This document shows positions 42,525-54,557 of a stretch of 64,000 bases of DNA, one piece after another. The notes under the pieces are model-generated. The model was not told the origin of the DNA, searched no databases, and saw only the letters and a list, made by a program, of their open reading frames with translations. The DNA is taken from contig WPIO01000074.1 in NCBI GenBank assembly GCA_009760855.2, positions 1,282,501 through 1,346,500 on the forward strand, given 5' to 3'. Each line of letters starts with the position of its first letter. Within the stretch, counting starts at the first letter, position 1. Position numbers and translations under genes: made by a program. This DNA comes from Cristatella mucedo (lineage: Eukaryota; Bryozoa; Phylactolaemata; Cristatellidae).

Positions 42525-44756
42525 TCGCTCAAGCCACCGAGCCTGCGCTCCTCGAGGTGGGAACGAGGCACCGTGGGCGCCGTCTAGCGGCCGTATATGT
42601 GCCGCCGCGGTCGAAGTGCCGTTCTTTTGGAAATTCGCCTAAGCGTCAGGCTAAGCGTACAGGCCGAGCCGCTCGGGGATCGGTCGAAAAGGATCTGACG
42701 AATCAGTCTCGATATCATCGAATCCACGATCGGCGTCTAGCCAGTCGGGTCAGTTAAATAGGAGTTTTTTCAAAAGCCTATATTGTTATTAGTACTAATA
42801 TTTTTAGTATCATTGACTTCAAAGGCCTGACTGACTTCGCGGCGCTCAGAGGACTTCGTCGTGAGCATACGCGCTTCGAGAATAATTGAGACTAGATGCT
42901 GAATAATCCAAAAATGACAAAGAGCGGTTGAACTGCCAGAAATCAGTAATTTAAAATAATTGAATACAGATTAAATTATTATCAATTATGAATTATGCGC
43001 GACTGCATTTTCTGCGGTCAGGCAGGCCAGGACTCTTCTAGATTCGCTGCTATTTCAGTCCGAAACTAGCTTATTGAAGCAGTAAACTATCGATATCGAA
43101 AAAATTGCCCGGAGATCCTGAATAAAAAGCTTAATTTTGCATAGTTCGCAAAGTGCCAAGGAAGTTCAGACTTTGATCGTGGTTTCAAACGATTGCTCGA
43201 TTATTTCTTTGTCAAAAGAATACTACAAATCGAGTTTTATTGCAACGTTTTGTCGTCAGTACATTTCGCCGCTCCGAACCGTGTCCAATTCAAATCTTAG
43301 CGTGCAAAAAGTCAGACAATTAAAACATAAACGTTTGAATAGCTGCCTCAGCCATGCTTCGCAATAATAATTCAGTCACGCTACCAAACGTGGCACGCGA
43401 AATGAGCTTCAGTCCGCGGCGGCGGCGGCGTGAGGCTACGAAGCAATGTCCTTTAAAACCGGCGACGTGAGCAGAGCGGCGAGTCACGTGTGCAGAATTG
43501 TCCTCGAAATCGCTCGAAGCGCAGCAGTAATTGCTCGCGCGTCTGTTGCTGACATGCTGACAAACGTCGATGGCCCACTTGTCTGCGGTCGACCGGTATA
43601 CTTGCAAAGTGCGTACATAACATCGGTCCACTAATGCGCCTGCCGCTCTGACCGCTAACCGCTCTAACCGCTGCCGAGCCGGCCGCTCCGCGTACGGAGC
43701 CTTGGAGCGAGTGGACCTGCGACAGTCAACTCGAGGCGAAAGTCGTCGCTCTGAGAATCCGTAAACAGTATCGCTTCCGGTATATCGCTTCCGGTAACAG
43801 TGCCGCTTCCTTAAGCGCAGCGTTCGCGTTGCAATAGCGCGCCATGCTAAGCGCGAAAAAAGGGCAACAGACGCTGCTCAACCCGACCGCACTCACTGGT
43901 GGCTGAATGGCTCATAAAAAAGAGAGAACAGTTACAATTCGCGTTGCCGCAACGCTCTAGGTAAAAAATCGAGTCCTTTTGTGATCGCTCGGAACTTTAA
44001 AATTCAAAATTTCCACTAGCACACTAAAGCGCCAAGCGCCAGTGCCATTTCTTGCCGTGCGCGCGCGTGGTCAAGAACTTTGGTATTTGAAGGCGCTTTA
44101 AGCGAGCGACGCTTTTATTTACGTCTCGCCGCTGCTCTGAGACTCCGCGGACCCGCTCTCTCCGAGACTCCGCTGTCCGAGCTCTGCTCCGATGGCTTAA
44201 CCTATCTAGCGTGCACCGTCGCAAATCGTAGCTATCGCTCGCGGTGGCGAGAAAGTAAACTAGAGGTCGGCTAATTCACCAGCTCCGTTTGTGTAGGGCA
44301 CCGGAAAAGCCACCGGAAGGAAGGCATCGACTGCCCAGGTGCGGGACGACCGTGCGCGAGCCGATCTCGCTCGGCCGTGGCGGCTGCGGACGGAGAAGAC
44401 TTTATCGTCGGAGGAGACTTTATCGTGGCGGCTGCGGAGGGCGGGTCTGCGCACTCGCTGCCGGTGCGCCTGCCTCTCAGCGCGCTCACCTAAGAGGCGC
44501 TTCGGGAGCGAGGCTAATTTGGCTGGGCCTTTGCGCGACGCTGATGCCAGGAACAGATAACCGCTACCGTGACAGGCTAGACGAGGAGGAGAGTGCGAGT
44601 AATTTAAATGGCGGCAGTGCGACGCGAGAGCGAGAAAGGGAGAGACAGAAAGTGGAAGTGAAAGCGAGAGAGAGAGAGAGAGAGAGAGAGCAAGAGTGAG
44701 AGATGGAGATCACGCGCGCTCGAGAAAGAGAGAGAGAGAGAAAATGGAACCGAAAT
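42525..44756. other. Intergenic, nothing recognised
   Basis: AT-rich 42,760-43,380, then mixed. Short frames on both strands without motifs. A (GA)n-rich stretch at 44,630-44,745 precedes the LINE-A copy. No gene supported. Confidence 0.4.
44671..44740. repeat. (GA)n microsatellite
   Basis: Imperfect GA tract next to a minus-strand LINE-A copy. Confidence 0.9.
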
Positions 44757-45140
44757 ATAATAATAATAATAATGCACTTGATAAAGCGTCCTCAGAGAAC
44801 TCAATTTCTTTCTAGGCGCTTTACATTTGCTGCAAAGGGAAATGCAATTGAATGGTGAGTATTATCATGCTTGATAGACAACATGAATAACATGGTTAGG
44901 GGTGACATGCACAGGGTCAGCATGCAAATGTGGTTAGTGGCAGCATGCGCAGTGTCAGCACGCATAAGCACATGAAGGACGAATCACGGGGGCCCTATAA
45001 ATGCTGTCCTTAATAGGTGTGTTTTTAAGTTCTTTTTAAATGTGGTCAATTCAGGGGATGTTCTGACGCAGGTCGGGAGGGAGTTCCAGGCTTTGGGAGC
45101 ATAAGAGCAAAATGCACGGTCTCCAAAGGAAATATGGCGG
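44757..45140 (-). mobile_element. LINE-A 3' fragment, minus strand
   Basis: Well-preserved reverse copy: AATAATAATAATGCACTTGA, TAAAGCGTCCTCAGAGAACT, TTCTAGGCGCTTTACATTTG, GGTTAGGGGTGACATGCACA, CAGTGTCAGCACGCATAAGC, GACGCAGGTCGGGAGGGAGT, CACGGTCTCCAAAGGAAATA. It ends against a GA tract, as do other copies. Confidence 0.92.
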
Positions 45141-45143
45141 AAT

Positions 45144-45149
<6 letters not shown>

Positions 45150-45209
<60 letters not shown>
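45150..45209. repeat. (GA)n microsatellite
   Basis: Pure GA tract abutting the 5'-truncated edge of the LINE-A copy at 44,757-45,140. Confidence 0.95.
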
Positions 45210-45212
<3 letters not shown>

Positions 45213-45502
45213 GAGTGAGAGCCAATAGAGGGTTAACTACTTTTTAGCTTGTCGCTCTGCGAGGCCGCCACTGTTGTTAAGGCAGACAGCGAATAGAGGA
45301 CCGCTTCTCTAGGTCAGCGAACGGTTCTACGTCTCTGCCTTCTGCTCGGTCGAAGTGACTTCAGCCACATTCCGCGCGCAGGAAGCGCGAGATGTCTCGA
45401 GAAGTCTCGAGATCTCGCAGGCGCCGAGCTGCTGGCAGGCGCGTTCCGAGTTGAGAGCAAGCGGAGCGGACCGCCCGGACCGCCAGGACCTGCCAGGATC
45501 GA

Positions 45503-45574
45503 CGCTCCTCCAAAATTCTCCGCTCCTCCGAAATTCTCCGCTCCTCCGAAATTCTCCGCTCCTCTGAAATTCTC
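45503..45574. repeat. 18-bp minisatellite, four units
   Basis: Unit CGCTCCTCCGAAATTCTC repeated four times with single-base changes (45,503, 45,521, 45,539, 45,557) plus a partial unit. Being 18 bp it keeps frame: the minus strand reads a six-residue RRISEE repeat in a 121- to 178-codon frame. No other support for coding. Confidence 0.93.
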
Positions 45575-45589
45575 CGCTGAGGCCGAGCG

Positions 45590-47700
45590 TCCGTCGCTTG
45601 TCGTCGTCGGCGCTTAAGCACCCGCACGCACGATCTCGCGATCGATGGAATCTGACGCACGACGACCCCGCAAGGACGCACAATGGCGACACAGCCCACA
45701 CACTCTGAACTCGCGCGAGCGCGCAATGAGCGTGGGCGCGCGATTTGCGCTCACGCCCACCGCGCTGCCACCGACTCAAACTGTCTTCGCCGAGGCGGCG
45801 GCCGCACGAAGGCCCGGGCGGCACTGCGGCTGCCAGGCGAGAGCGAGCCTCGCGTGGCTTCAAAGTCGGCGCGAGACTCCGTCAATGAATCGAATGCGTC
45901 GAAGCGTAACGCGTTCGCGCGAGTTGCAGGGTTCAGAGCCGCTTCAGTGCGTGCGCCGCGCGTGCGTGAGGCGCACGCGCGAGCTCTACAGCGGACGCGG
46001 CCCGCTCAATAATTCAAGGGCTTCGCGCTCTCGCCGGCCGGTGCTGCCGCTCGCACCGGCTCGCACCCGCCGACGCCGCGACCGCCGCAGTGCGGTCTTG
46101 TCGTCGTGAGCTCGCTCGGCTCCGCTCGCTCGGCCCCTGTCCCGTACCGCCACGCCCCCGCCCCGCCCGCCTCGCGGAAATTGAATGAGGCCGTGCGGAG
46201 CGCGACGTCGACCGCCGACGAGGCGCCGAGCGCCAGCCTCCTATCTAGTTCGGCTCCGCCCACCCAATCTCGCCGACTGCTGCGTTATTAACCGGGCACC
46301 GCCCATATCCGGCGAGAGCGCCGCGATTAGTGAGGCCGCCAGAGTGACCGCCTCGGCGACTCCGCTGCTGCCGGCCGCGCTTCTTCTCCGCCGCCGTCAT
46401 GTAAGCGGGCCATTGCGCGCGCCGCCGCCGCTGCCGCCGCTTTGAGACGCGAACCGAACGCAGCTAAGGAGGCCGCGCCGCCGTTCGCAGCGATTCGCAG
46501 AGACGAGATGAATGGCTCCTCGGCTCGCGGCCGATGGCTCCGCAGGAAGTAGCGAAGAGCGACGCGAAAAGGAAGGCAGTGCGCGCAGTCCGAAGCACGC
46601 GCCCGCCTCGGCCGCGGCGCCGAACTGCCGCCGCCGCGGGTCGACGTCGGCGTCGGCCCGCGGTCTGGTGGCTCAGGGCGCGATATTGCTATCTTAGCCG
46701 CGACCGCGGCGGTTTTTTAGTGGGCCGAGTCGCACCGAGGCTCGCCGCCGCCGCCGCAGCGGCGGCGGCGGCGGCAGTAGTTTGTCGGCCGCTATTTCCG
46801 GAGGGCATCGATTTTTCTCTGCGATGCGCGTGCGCTCACGCTCCGAGCAGGAAGCGCGAGCGAGCGCCTCTCCCTGGATCGATTGAGCGCCTGCAGATCG
46901 GAGGTGTTGTAATTGCGAAAGCGCCCGGCTCTCGCTCGCCAGCCTCGCATCGCTCCCCCTGCCGCTCGCCTCTTTCCCCCCTCCCCCGGGCCTGCTCGCA
47001 GGTCGAAGGCTTCCGCTGCCCGCGGCGGCGGCGGCCGCACCCCATTGCCGTCATTCTGCCGCTGCGACGACGACGGCGGCGGCGGCGCCTACAGATCGGT
47101 CGCTCGCGATCGCTCTCGCCCACGCTCGCGCACGGCAGCCGCGGCGGCGGCGGCCGCCGCGGCTGCTTTTCTCCTTCGCCGATACAACGGCGCTCGACGC
47201 CGTCTCCGCACCAGGTCGTAAAACGCTGGTCGAGACGCTCGAGAGTCATCGAACGCCGTAAGTTGCCGCCTTCCGCCGGCGGCTCTGCAACGCGCTGACA
47301 CCGCAGCGCCACTTTCACCACTTTCACTCTAGACTTGCCTCCGTCGGATTGCACGGGCTCGTTCGTCCCACGGGCCTGACAAAGCTTGCCTCGGTCGGCA
47401 CTTTACGTTGGCAGGACCGCCGCCGCCGCCGCTGCCCGGCGGCGCGGCGGCGGCGGCGGCGTCCTTCCGAATAGTTTGAGTTTTAGCAGCCGACGCGAGA
47501 GCCGCGCGCACGGATTAGCACTCGCGGGCATGCGCGCGCTCGCCTTTTTGGTCACGCGGCGCGCGCGCTGTAGGCCGCCGGTGGCCCGTGAGCGTTCAGC
47601 CGCTTTTCCAGCGGTCTGCGGCGGGCGTGGGTGGGGCTAGGGCTAGTGCGCCGAGCGGCCGTATGCGGCCAGTGCTGCCAGCACGTCCTGTCGTAAGCGG
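45590..47700. promoter_or_regulatory. CpG island without an assigned gene
   Basis: Sustained CpG-rich DNA with GCC/CGG runs (46,740-46,780; 47,085-47,165; 47,405-47,460). The density is comparable to 0-1.45 kb. Many overlapping frames exist (46,534-47,298 plus; 47,354-46,836 minus), none with a domain. It may be the promoter of a gene whose exons I cannot see. Confidence 0.4.
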
Positions 47701-47803
47701 CACAGCGCGTCAGTCAGAGCTAGAATCACTTCCTTGCCACCATTTCCGCAATTCGAAACGAATCGCCATGCGAGTTTCGGCCTTCATCTCTCAAACTTTC
47801 TCT

Positions 47804-47908
47804 TTATCACTCTCTCTCTCTCTCTCTTCTTAACTGTAATTGAGCCCTCACTTTCTCTCGTTCCCCTCTCTCCCTAAAAATTGGTATACATCTACAATAC
47901 TGTATATA

Positions 47909-47942
<34 letters not shown>

Positions 47943-48090
47943 ATATATAAAATATACACTGTATATCCATGCATTGCATACAGTACCACGGGTCTACGCA
48001 GCCATAAGTTTGTTGGTATACCTAGCAATTTACAATGGTATATACCGCATCATATACCTATACAATATATATATATATATATATATATTT
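47804..48090. repeat. CT and TA microsatellites
   Basis: (CT)n at 47,804-47,829, then (TA)n tracts at about 47,905-47,942 and 48,066-48,088, joined by TATAC-rich sequence. Confidence 0.85.
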
Positions 48091-48628
48091 ACATATAAAC
48101 TGTATCGTGCTAAATCCACCAGATTATGACGGTTATTAATTATTCTCAGTTTCTGAATTATAAGGGCTTGGAGTTGAGTATGGGATAATGTGTGGTCATG
48201 TCCATTAAAGCCAAGGCCGTGTAGTAGGCAGGGAGTAGTGCTCGCTGGGGTTGGCCTTGGCATTTGAGCTGAGTCGTGCTCTAGGCCGCGGAGTCAAACG
48301 AGAGCTTTCGCCGGACGTGCATTTAATCTTTCGTCGCTCGCTGTCAGATAGACTTTTCTACGCTATGACTAAGGACCTGTTGTCTCAAAGTATGAGTGCT
48401 CTTTATAGCTGCCGTGTAACGCTGCTGTTCGACCTAGCGGTGCGTTTCGGTGCTGCACATAAAGGCCCACTAGAAGTGGTTCCAGGCTTTAGGGTTTCGC
48501 ATGTACTGTCAGGCGTCGAATAGGGCTAGCACCATTACAAGCGGAGTGTTTGCGGCCGAGTTCAGCATGGGCGTGGAAGCCGCACAACCTGTTCTTCGTA
48601 AAAATCTCTCTCTCTTTATATATTCTAT

Positions 48629-48631
<3 letters not shown>
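48091..48631. other. Intergenic, nothing recognised
   Basis: A plus frame of 90 codons (48,251-48,523) has a natural composition but no motif, splice sites or promoter evidence. Confidence 0.35.
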
Positions 48632-48675
<44 letters not shown>

Positions 48676-48790
48676 TGTACATATAGACATACATGTTGGG
48701 TATAAATCCGAATCCCTTCTAAATGTAAAAATATCCATACAAATATTTTAATATACAATGTATATATATATATATGTATGGGATTTATTA
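48632..48790. repeat. ATAC/TA simple repeats
   Basis: ACAT and TA units with ATATATGTACATATA palindromes; two TA blocks about 90 bp apart. Confidence 0.85.
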
Positions 48791-49059
48791 AATATTAAAC
48801 GTGCATATATACACAGTCAGTGGTACCCTGACCTGCCGGGGTCGCGAGTATTACCTGCACTTCGTGGTTCAGGAACAGGGACCGCACGGCTTCCGAGCCG
48901 GTAATTTTGTCGAAGACGCAGAGTCGCCGCAACGTCCTTCGCTCCGTGCGTGGAATGCCGAGGTCAGCCAGGCAAGCTTCATTGTTTGGCCACCAGCTGC
49001 CGCGAGCACCAACCACTAAGGGCCACACCACCGCCGACCAGTAGCGAGCGGTCAGAATA

Positions 49060-49155
49060 GACCAGGCAATTCCCTTTGCAGCAAATGTAAAGCGCCTAGA
49101 GAGAGATTGAGTTCTCCGTGGGCGCTTTATCAAGTGCATTATTATTATCATTTTT
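49060..49155 (+). mobile_element. LINE-A 3' tail fragment, plus strand
   Basis: CAATTCCCTTTGCAGCAAAT, GTAAAGCGCCTAGAGAGAGA, TTGAGTTCTCCGTGGGCGCT, TTATCAAGTGCATTATTATT. Less than 100 bp, severe 5' truncation. Confidence 0.9.
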
Positions 49156-49353
49156 ATGGCCGCATAGTTATTGGTCTTGTTTCGGGCTGCCTTCGCCGGA
49201 ACATCTGCGCTGCCGTCGAACGGCGCCAGTGATTACTAAAATCAGCGCTCTGCCATCTATCATCAGGTCCGGCTTGAGAGCTCGAGCACCGGCAAGCGGG
49301 AGGGCCTGTCCTGCCGAGACGCAGGTGAGCGTGGTGGCCGGTATATTCCCTGC

Positions 49354-49354
<1 letters not shown>

Positions 49355-49405
<51 letters not shown>

Positions 49406-49438
49406 ATATATATATATATTCAATATATATATATATAT
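49355..49438. repeat. (TA)n(GT)n(TA)n compound microsatellite
   Basis: TA, then about 16 GT units, then two TA blocks joined by TTCAA; same arrangement as 5,954-6,028. Confidence 0.95.
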
Positions 49439-51084
49439 CGAAGTATATTTTTACATTTAACTATATTTTGTGCAGTTGCAACTCTCGTCTTTCCCGTGTC
49501 GTCTTCCGTGCTTTCATCTCTCGGATTTTCTCGACTGTGCATACGTGCATTTGTACGACTTCTACATAGACTTAAGCTGGAGTAGCCACGGCTCTCACCT
49601 ATCAGCAGTTGTCTTCCTCTTCGTAACCCCGACAACTGGCCTGCGGCATTTGACAGCAGTCGCACATTCTCCAAGGACGTCACGTCACGTCACGCTCAGT
49701 CTTTGGAGCGCGACGATCGAAACCTGTGGGCGTCGTACAGGACGCAGTCACTTGCACCGCCGCCCCCCCCCCGAGGGAGAGCAAAGCTCAGGTGGAAACT
49801 GAAGCGAAAGCAACGCACCGCAGGGCAACCAGGCGGGCGCGAGAGCAACGAGTACCGGAACTCTTTCGCGCGTAAAGTTCAATGTCCAGTAGCGTGAGTA
49901 GCGTGAGCTGCTGTGAGGCGACTGAGACGACTCAGGATTGAGCCAGCGATTTTTCAGCTTGTCGGACAATGCTGCGTGTACAGTTCTCGCAGTCAGGTTG
50001 TGGTCAATCGCAGACTGTCGCAGCAAGCAAACTCTCTTGGCTAATGAGACCCCCAAGGATGTCGCGCCGCTCAAAAGGTTTTCTCGTCATTCTAGGCGTT
50101 GTAGTAATTGCGGCTGGACACACGTACGTGCTCGCGCTGGCCACTGGCTTGGTTCTGAGCAGTTAAAAACAAATTTAGAACACAAAAATTAGAGCAATCA
50201 GTAGTCGGCCGAGAAGTAAGTCCCAATTGAAATCGTCCAATATCCGTGGAGATTTTGCTATCTATCCAACTTTCTATGATGACGTAGAAGATGACGATGA
50301 TACTAATAACTAATGATAACAATAGTCTATTTGTATAGTGCCCCCAGTGAACTTGAATCTTTCTAGGCACCTTACATAGTCAGTAAAAAAGCATGATCAA
50401 ATGATTCGCCTTACCTGCACAATGTCAACACCTGTAAGAGAACTTAACATCTTTTTAAAGGCACTTTACGTTGGCTAGAAACAGAACATTAGCTTAATAG
50501 TTAGCATATCATTCGAAATTATAGAGCCCGTAAGCACATAACTGAAAACTCTCAAGGAAAAAGTAAAACAGGTAGAACAAGTAGAAACAGGTGGGTTTGA
50601 GCTTCATATGTCAAGTTGCCGTGCTTCATGCCATGATGCCTTCAGCCAAAACACACTATTATTTGGAACACCACATGGCTTGATTTAATGTTTTATTGTA
50701 GCACGAGGGCTAGAGGGAGCAAGTGCAAAATGCCCCAAGTAGTTACTGCTGCTCTAGCCGTCTTTGAGTGCTTTCGTCGAAAGCCTGCCTCGCCTTGACC
50801 TTTGCCTTGACCTACGTCTAAGCCTTCGCCCTGCACTCCAAATATATATGCTAAAAGAAATCTTGCAATGCGATGAAGTCATTCCTAATAGTAATAATAA
50901 TATCTTAGAACTTACCCAAGCTAACCAAATGTCTTTCTAGGCATATGCTGAAAATCATGTCTATTGCTTCGTTTATAACGCGCCACATTTCAGACTTCTC
51001 GAGCACGGAATAACTCCTGCAGAACGAAGGATGCCAGAAATAGGTCGGTTTCTCGATACGCCTTTGATGCTGTCAAATCATAAG
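49439..51084. other. Intergenic; SINE-B/LINE tail remnant
   Basis: At about 50,318-50,385, minus strand, a tail remnant reads TTTGTATAGTGCCCCCAGTG, AACTTGAATCTTTCTAGGCA, CCTTACATAG. A second weak remnant (AACATCTTTTTAAAGGCACT) follows at 50,445. A C run lies near 49,764. No gene supported. Confidence 0.45.
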
Positions 51085-51225
51085 ATTGGTCTAGCGGTTA
51101 AGATGCTCGCCCCGACCAAGGTCTGACTGAGGTCGTGGGCTCGAGCCCCGAGGCATATGTGAAGCACCTGAATAGAGATTAAGTTCTCTTGGGGCGCTAT
51201 ATATAAATGAAATGAATTATATAAG
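51085..51225 (+). mobile_element. SINE-B reference copy, plus strand
   Basis: A-box TTGGTCTAGCGGTTAAGATG, GCTCGCCCCGACCAAGG, B-box GGGCTCGAGCCCC, GAGGCATATGTGAAGCACCT, then a 3' end of GAATAGAGATTAAGTTCTCT, TGGGGCGCTATATATAAATG. Its last ~45 bp resemble the LINE-A terminus (AGAGATTGAGTTCTCTGAGG, GCGCTTTATC), which suggests that LINE-A machinery mobilises it. Followed 85 bp later by a SINE-A in the same orientation. Confidence 0.9.
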
Positions 51226-51309
51226 ATGACCTTCCCATGCCAATCGCGGCAGCTGTCACTTGATAATTTTGGCAGCCGAGTAGGCTGCGTGCTTCGGCTC
51301 TCATACACA

Positions 51310-51480
51310 GTCCCGCCACAATGGCTCACTGGGTAAGGCGGTTGCTTTACTCGACCTCGGCCCCGAAGTCGTGGGTTCGAATCCTGTGGTGGGCGATCCT
51401 TTATCGCCACTGCAAGCGGTGGTGATAGCCGTCAAGACTCTGCTGTCGCCATACAAAAAGAGGCTGTCAAATCAGCTAGA
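51310..51480 (+). mobile_element. SINE-A reference copy, plus strand
   Basis: Best preserved copy. tRNA-like head: CAATGGCTCACTGGGTAAGG (A box, TGGCNNAGTGG type), CGGTTGCTTTACTCGACC, TCGTGGGTTCGAATCCTGTG (perfect B box GGTTCGAATCC). Body: TATCGCCACTGCAAGCGGTG, GATAGCCGTCAAGACTC, CATACAAAAAGAGGCTGTCA, AATCAGCTAG. The intact pol III boxes make it the most likely source-like copy in the window. Confidence 0.92.
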
Positions 51481-51606
51481 TATTTCTTTTCCCGCCAGCC
51501 AGACAGTGGCCAGATGCTAGTCGGCGCGAGCGTGCTCCTCCGAGGCATTCATTCGGTCCGGCCATGTCGTGACGTCAGTCTCGATAGCGAGTTCCTGGCT
51601 TGAGAA

Positions 51607-52008
51607 GTGCGTAGGACTGGTCTCGTTGGATATATTCGACATTTAGTCCAACGTGGGCCGAGCCCGAGTTGGACGAAGCGTAAATCCGGAATGAGAGGAG
51701 ATCCGAGCGGCGCTGTGACAAGCAAGCGTCCGCGGGATTCGCTGCCGAGCGATCGCCATTCGCCAGAGCAGCTGGCTTTGTCCGACGCTGCAAAGCACGG
51801 CTTCTCGAGGAGCGCTCGCGCGCGCGGCTCTGCGTGGCCGCGGCTGAGACGGCCTGGCGAGAGAGAGCGGCGGCAGCTGCGGCGGTGGCAGCGACTGGCT
51901 GGCTTTGTTGAGAGCGCACGCCTCCTCGAGGACAAGCTGGCTCGACAAAGCGAAGAGCTTCTGCCCCGAGCAGCGGCTGAGAGCACCCACTGGCGGGCGA
52001 CGAGTTAA
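51607..52008 (+). CDS. Isolated open frame of 133 codons, uncertain
   Basis: ATG at 51,607, stop at 52,008. The last third (RRQLRRWQRLAGFVESARLL, EDKLARQSEELLPRAAAEST) looks like a charged helix or coiled coil; the rest is Arg/Ser-rich and GC-driven. Other frames and the minus strand are open as well. No promoter or poly(A) evidence. It may be a single exon, a small gene or chance. Confidence 0.25.
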   Translation: MRRTGLVGYIRHLVQRGPSPSWTKRKSGMRGDPSGAVTSKRPRDSLPSDRHSPEQLALSDAAKHGFSRSARARGSAWPRLRRPGERERRQLRRWQRLAGFVESARLLEDKLARQSEELLPRAAAESTHWRATS

Positions 52009-53649
52009 TGACGAAACGATTTCCCGCCATCTCGTACAGCCGATCGATTTCGATGCGCTAGCTAGGCGGCGGGCGACGAGCGGGAGGGTCGCGGTGGCGG
52101 CGGCCAGCGGCGAGCGATTCAAAGGTTCGCCCGTAGCACACGAGAGCACTGGTAGGGGGCGGTGGCAGGTCAGGTGGTGGAGCAGGGTTGCTAACTCCGC
52201 ATGGATGCTGCCTCTGAAGTATACCGACGGAGGGAGCAGCGCGGGTTCCCGTCACTTCTGTGGAACTCGACCTACGCAGCTGACTAGGCGGCACAGGAGC
52301 CAACCGTAGGGAAACCCTGATTTCAGTGGTGGAGGGAGTTACTCGGCCGGTTGCTTTTCGTAGGCCACGTCTTCGTAGCTTACTCAACTCTCATTGGCGG
52401 GTGCTCGTGTCTCATTTTCTTAGTGCTGCGTGTCTGTGTAAGGGTGGCCCTCTGGCCTGCGATTTGTTGCGATACACCCCAGTAAGCGAGAGTTCTTTAT
52501 AGAGACTTCGCTATATTTAAGTTAGCCGCTCAGCTGACCTCCTAGGTCTGACCAGCTGCAAGCAGTCTCAAAAAGGTGAGCGATCCATCCGAAGGCGAAC
52601 TGAACGACTTCTGCCACTTGGGCAAAACACTCATATTGCAGAAGGTATGAGATGCTAACACTCTCCCACACAGTACTATGTTTGAAGTCCTATCAAAAGC
52701 TCGATGCAAGCTTCGTAGGGGCTGGTACCGGGCTGTACCACGCCATCTCCTGCTGGTAGCCCAGCTTCTTCAACCTAAGGTCAAAGTCTTTAATTGCTTG
52801 CGTATGCGAAAATCAATCCAGTTAGTAGAATGTGTTAGGTCAGAGAAGGAGCAGCCACAGCAGATGAACGCGAGCAAGATTTTTAGTGTTCCAGAATACG
52901 CCAGTATCCAGAAGTCGTGACCCTTTCTGTGTGCTCACATGGAGCCAAATTTGCTCTGTGCTTGGTTTGGCTACCACCGTCTCCAGTGGATAACTACGCT
53001 GAAAGTATTATAAAATTGAAAACACAGTAATAGAAGAGTGTCACAAAATTGGGGCTTACGACGTTGTTTTCAAAATTTGTATACGCACACGATCCTGCTT
53101 GGTAACGTAACAAAAATTCTATACCTGCCCGCTCTGACCATTTAGAGACCCTACCGCAGGATTTGATATGTGCTTTCCCACCTTCCACATTTTGCAGTTA
53201 CAAGCGCATCGAACGGTCCGACGGGACGCTTCGACATCGCTAGGTTCTCCATGGTCTGAGCTGGTACTAAGGCCAAAAGCCAAACGCTCTGTTGAAGTTT
53301 ACTCAATTTATTAAGACGGAGAGAAAGGGCTGCAAGTGATTGGCTGAAATGTCTTAGCCGACTGAGACAGTTTTTCCAGAATTACAGATGAAAGAGATGG
53401 AAGGGCGTCCTTAGTTTACATGATCTGAATCATCTGGGAGCTCCAGCAGCTTTGATGACTTGTCAGATCGTTATGCAGCATTTGACAGCGGTGCTCCTGA
53501 GGCTTCCCTTTCATGCGATCTAGTCTCTAGACATTAATGGCCGAGCTGATTTCCATCAGCTTCGATTCGCAATACAGAAATAAGGGTTAGCTGATCACTG
53601 CTCCGGTGCATTTGTCTCCTCCTCGGTCTCTTCAACGATGCTAGGTAAT
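52009..53649. other. Intergenic, nothing recognised
   Basis: Mixed sequence with short frames only (for example 52,678-52,920). I see no repeat family or gene. Confidence 0.4.
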
Positions 53650-53672
53650 CTCTCGTTCTCTCTCTCTTTATC

Positions 53673-53761
<89 letters not shown>

Positions 53762-53762
53762 A

Positions 53763-53851
<89 letters not shown>

Positions 53852-54205
53852 CCTCTCCCTCTCTCTCTACTTCTCTCTCTCTTTCTCTCTCTCCTTTCTC
53901 CTCTCTCTCTCCCTCTCTCTCCCTCCCTCCCTCTCTCCCTCTCTCTCTCCCTCCCTCCCTCTCTCTCTACATCTCTCTCTCTCCCTCTCTCTCCTTTCTC
54001 CCTCTCTCTCCCTCTCTCTCTCCTCTCTCTCTCCCTCCCTCCCTCTCTCTCTCTCCCCCTCCTCCCTCCCCCTTTCTCCATCTCTCTCTCTCCCTCCCTC
54101 TCTCTCTCTCCCTCTCCCTCTCTCTCTCTCTCTCCCTCCCTCTCTCTCTCTCTCTCTATCTCTTAATCTCTCTCCCTCTCTTTCTCTCTCTTTGTCTCCG
54201 CTTTT
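53650..54205. repeat. (CT)n/(CCCT)n tract
   Basis: About 555 bp of CT with increasing CCT/CCCT units toward the 3' end. The 236-codon Ser/Leu/Pro frame across it is an artefact. Confidence 0.97.
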
Positions 54206-54429
54206 CTATCTGTATCGGCTTAGTTTATCTAATTGACCGCCTTTATTCCTTCTGTTTTCTATCCCTGCTTCTTATGGCTCCCCGTACAGCTGGGTGCTTT
54301 TTTTGTATGCCGTTTGCTTACCCTCGTTTCCCTTTCGTGTCCTTCTAGTTCGTTCCGCTCTTTCTATCCCTCTTTCACTTTACGGCGTTCCTTAACCCCT
54401 CGAGTCGTCCTTCTCTTCCTCCTCCTGGT

Positions 54430-54557
54430 GAGCCACCATGTCACACTAGGTAAGGCGGTTGCTTTCACGACCTCGGTCTCGTGGATTCTCGTGGATTCGA
54501 ATCATCCAGCAAGCGATCCTTTATTGCCGCTGCAAGCGGCGCTGGTAGCCGTAAAAA
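54430..54557 (+). mobile_element. SINE-A copy, plus strand (first of a convergent pair)
   Basis: Head GAGCCACCATGTCACACTAG and GTAAGGCGGTTGCTTTCACG, B-box region GTGGATTCGAATCATCC, body GCAAGCGATCCTTTATTGCC, GCTGCAAGCGGC, tail AAAATCCAGCTGATT. GTGGATTCTC is duplicated just before the B box. Confidence 0.85.

Noticed and set aside
51310-51390. Candidate tRNA gene with perfect B box
   Set aside because: Part of SINE-A; body and tail match other dispersed copies, and acceptor-stem pairing is poor.
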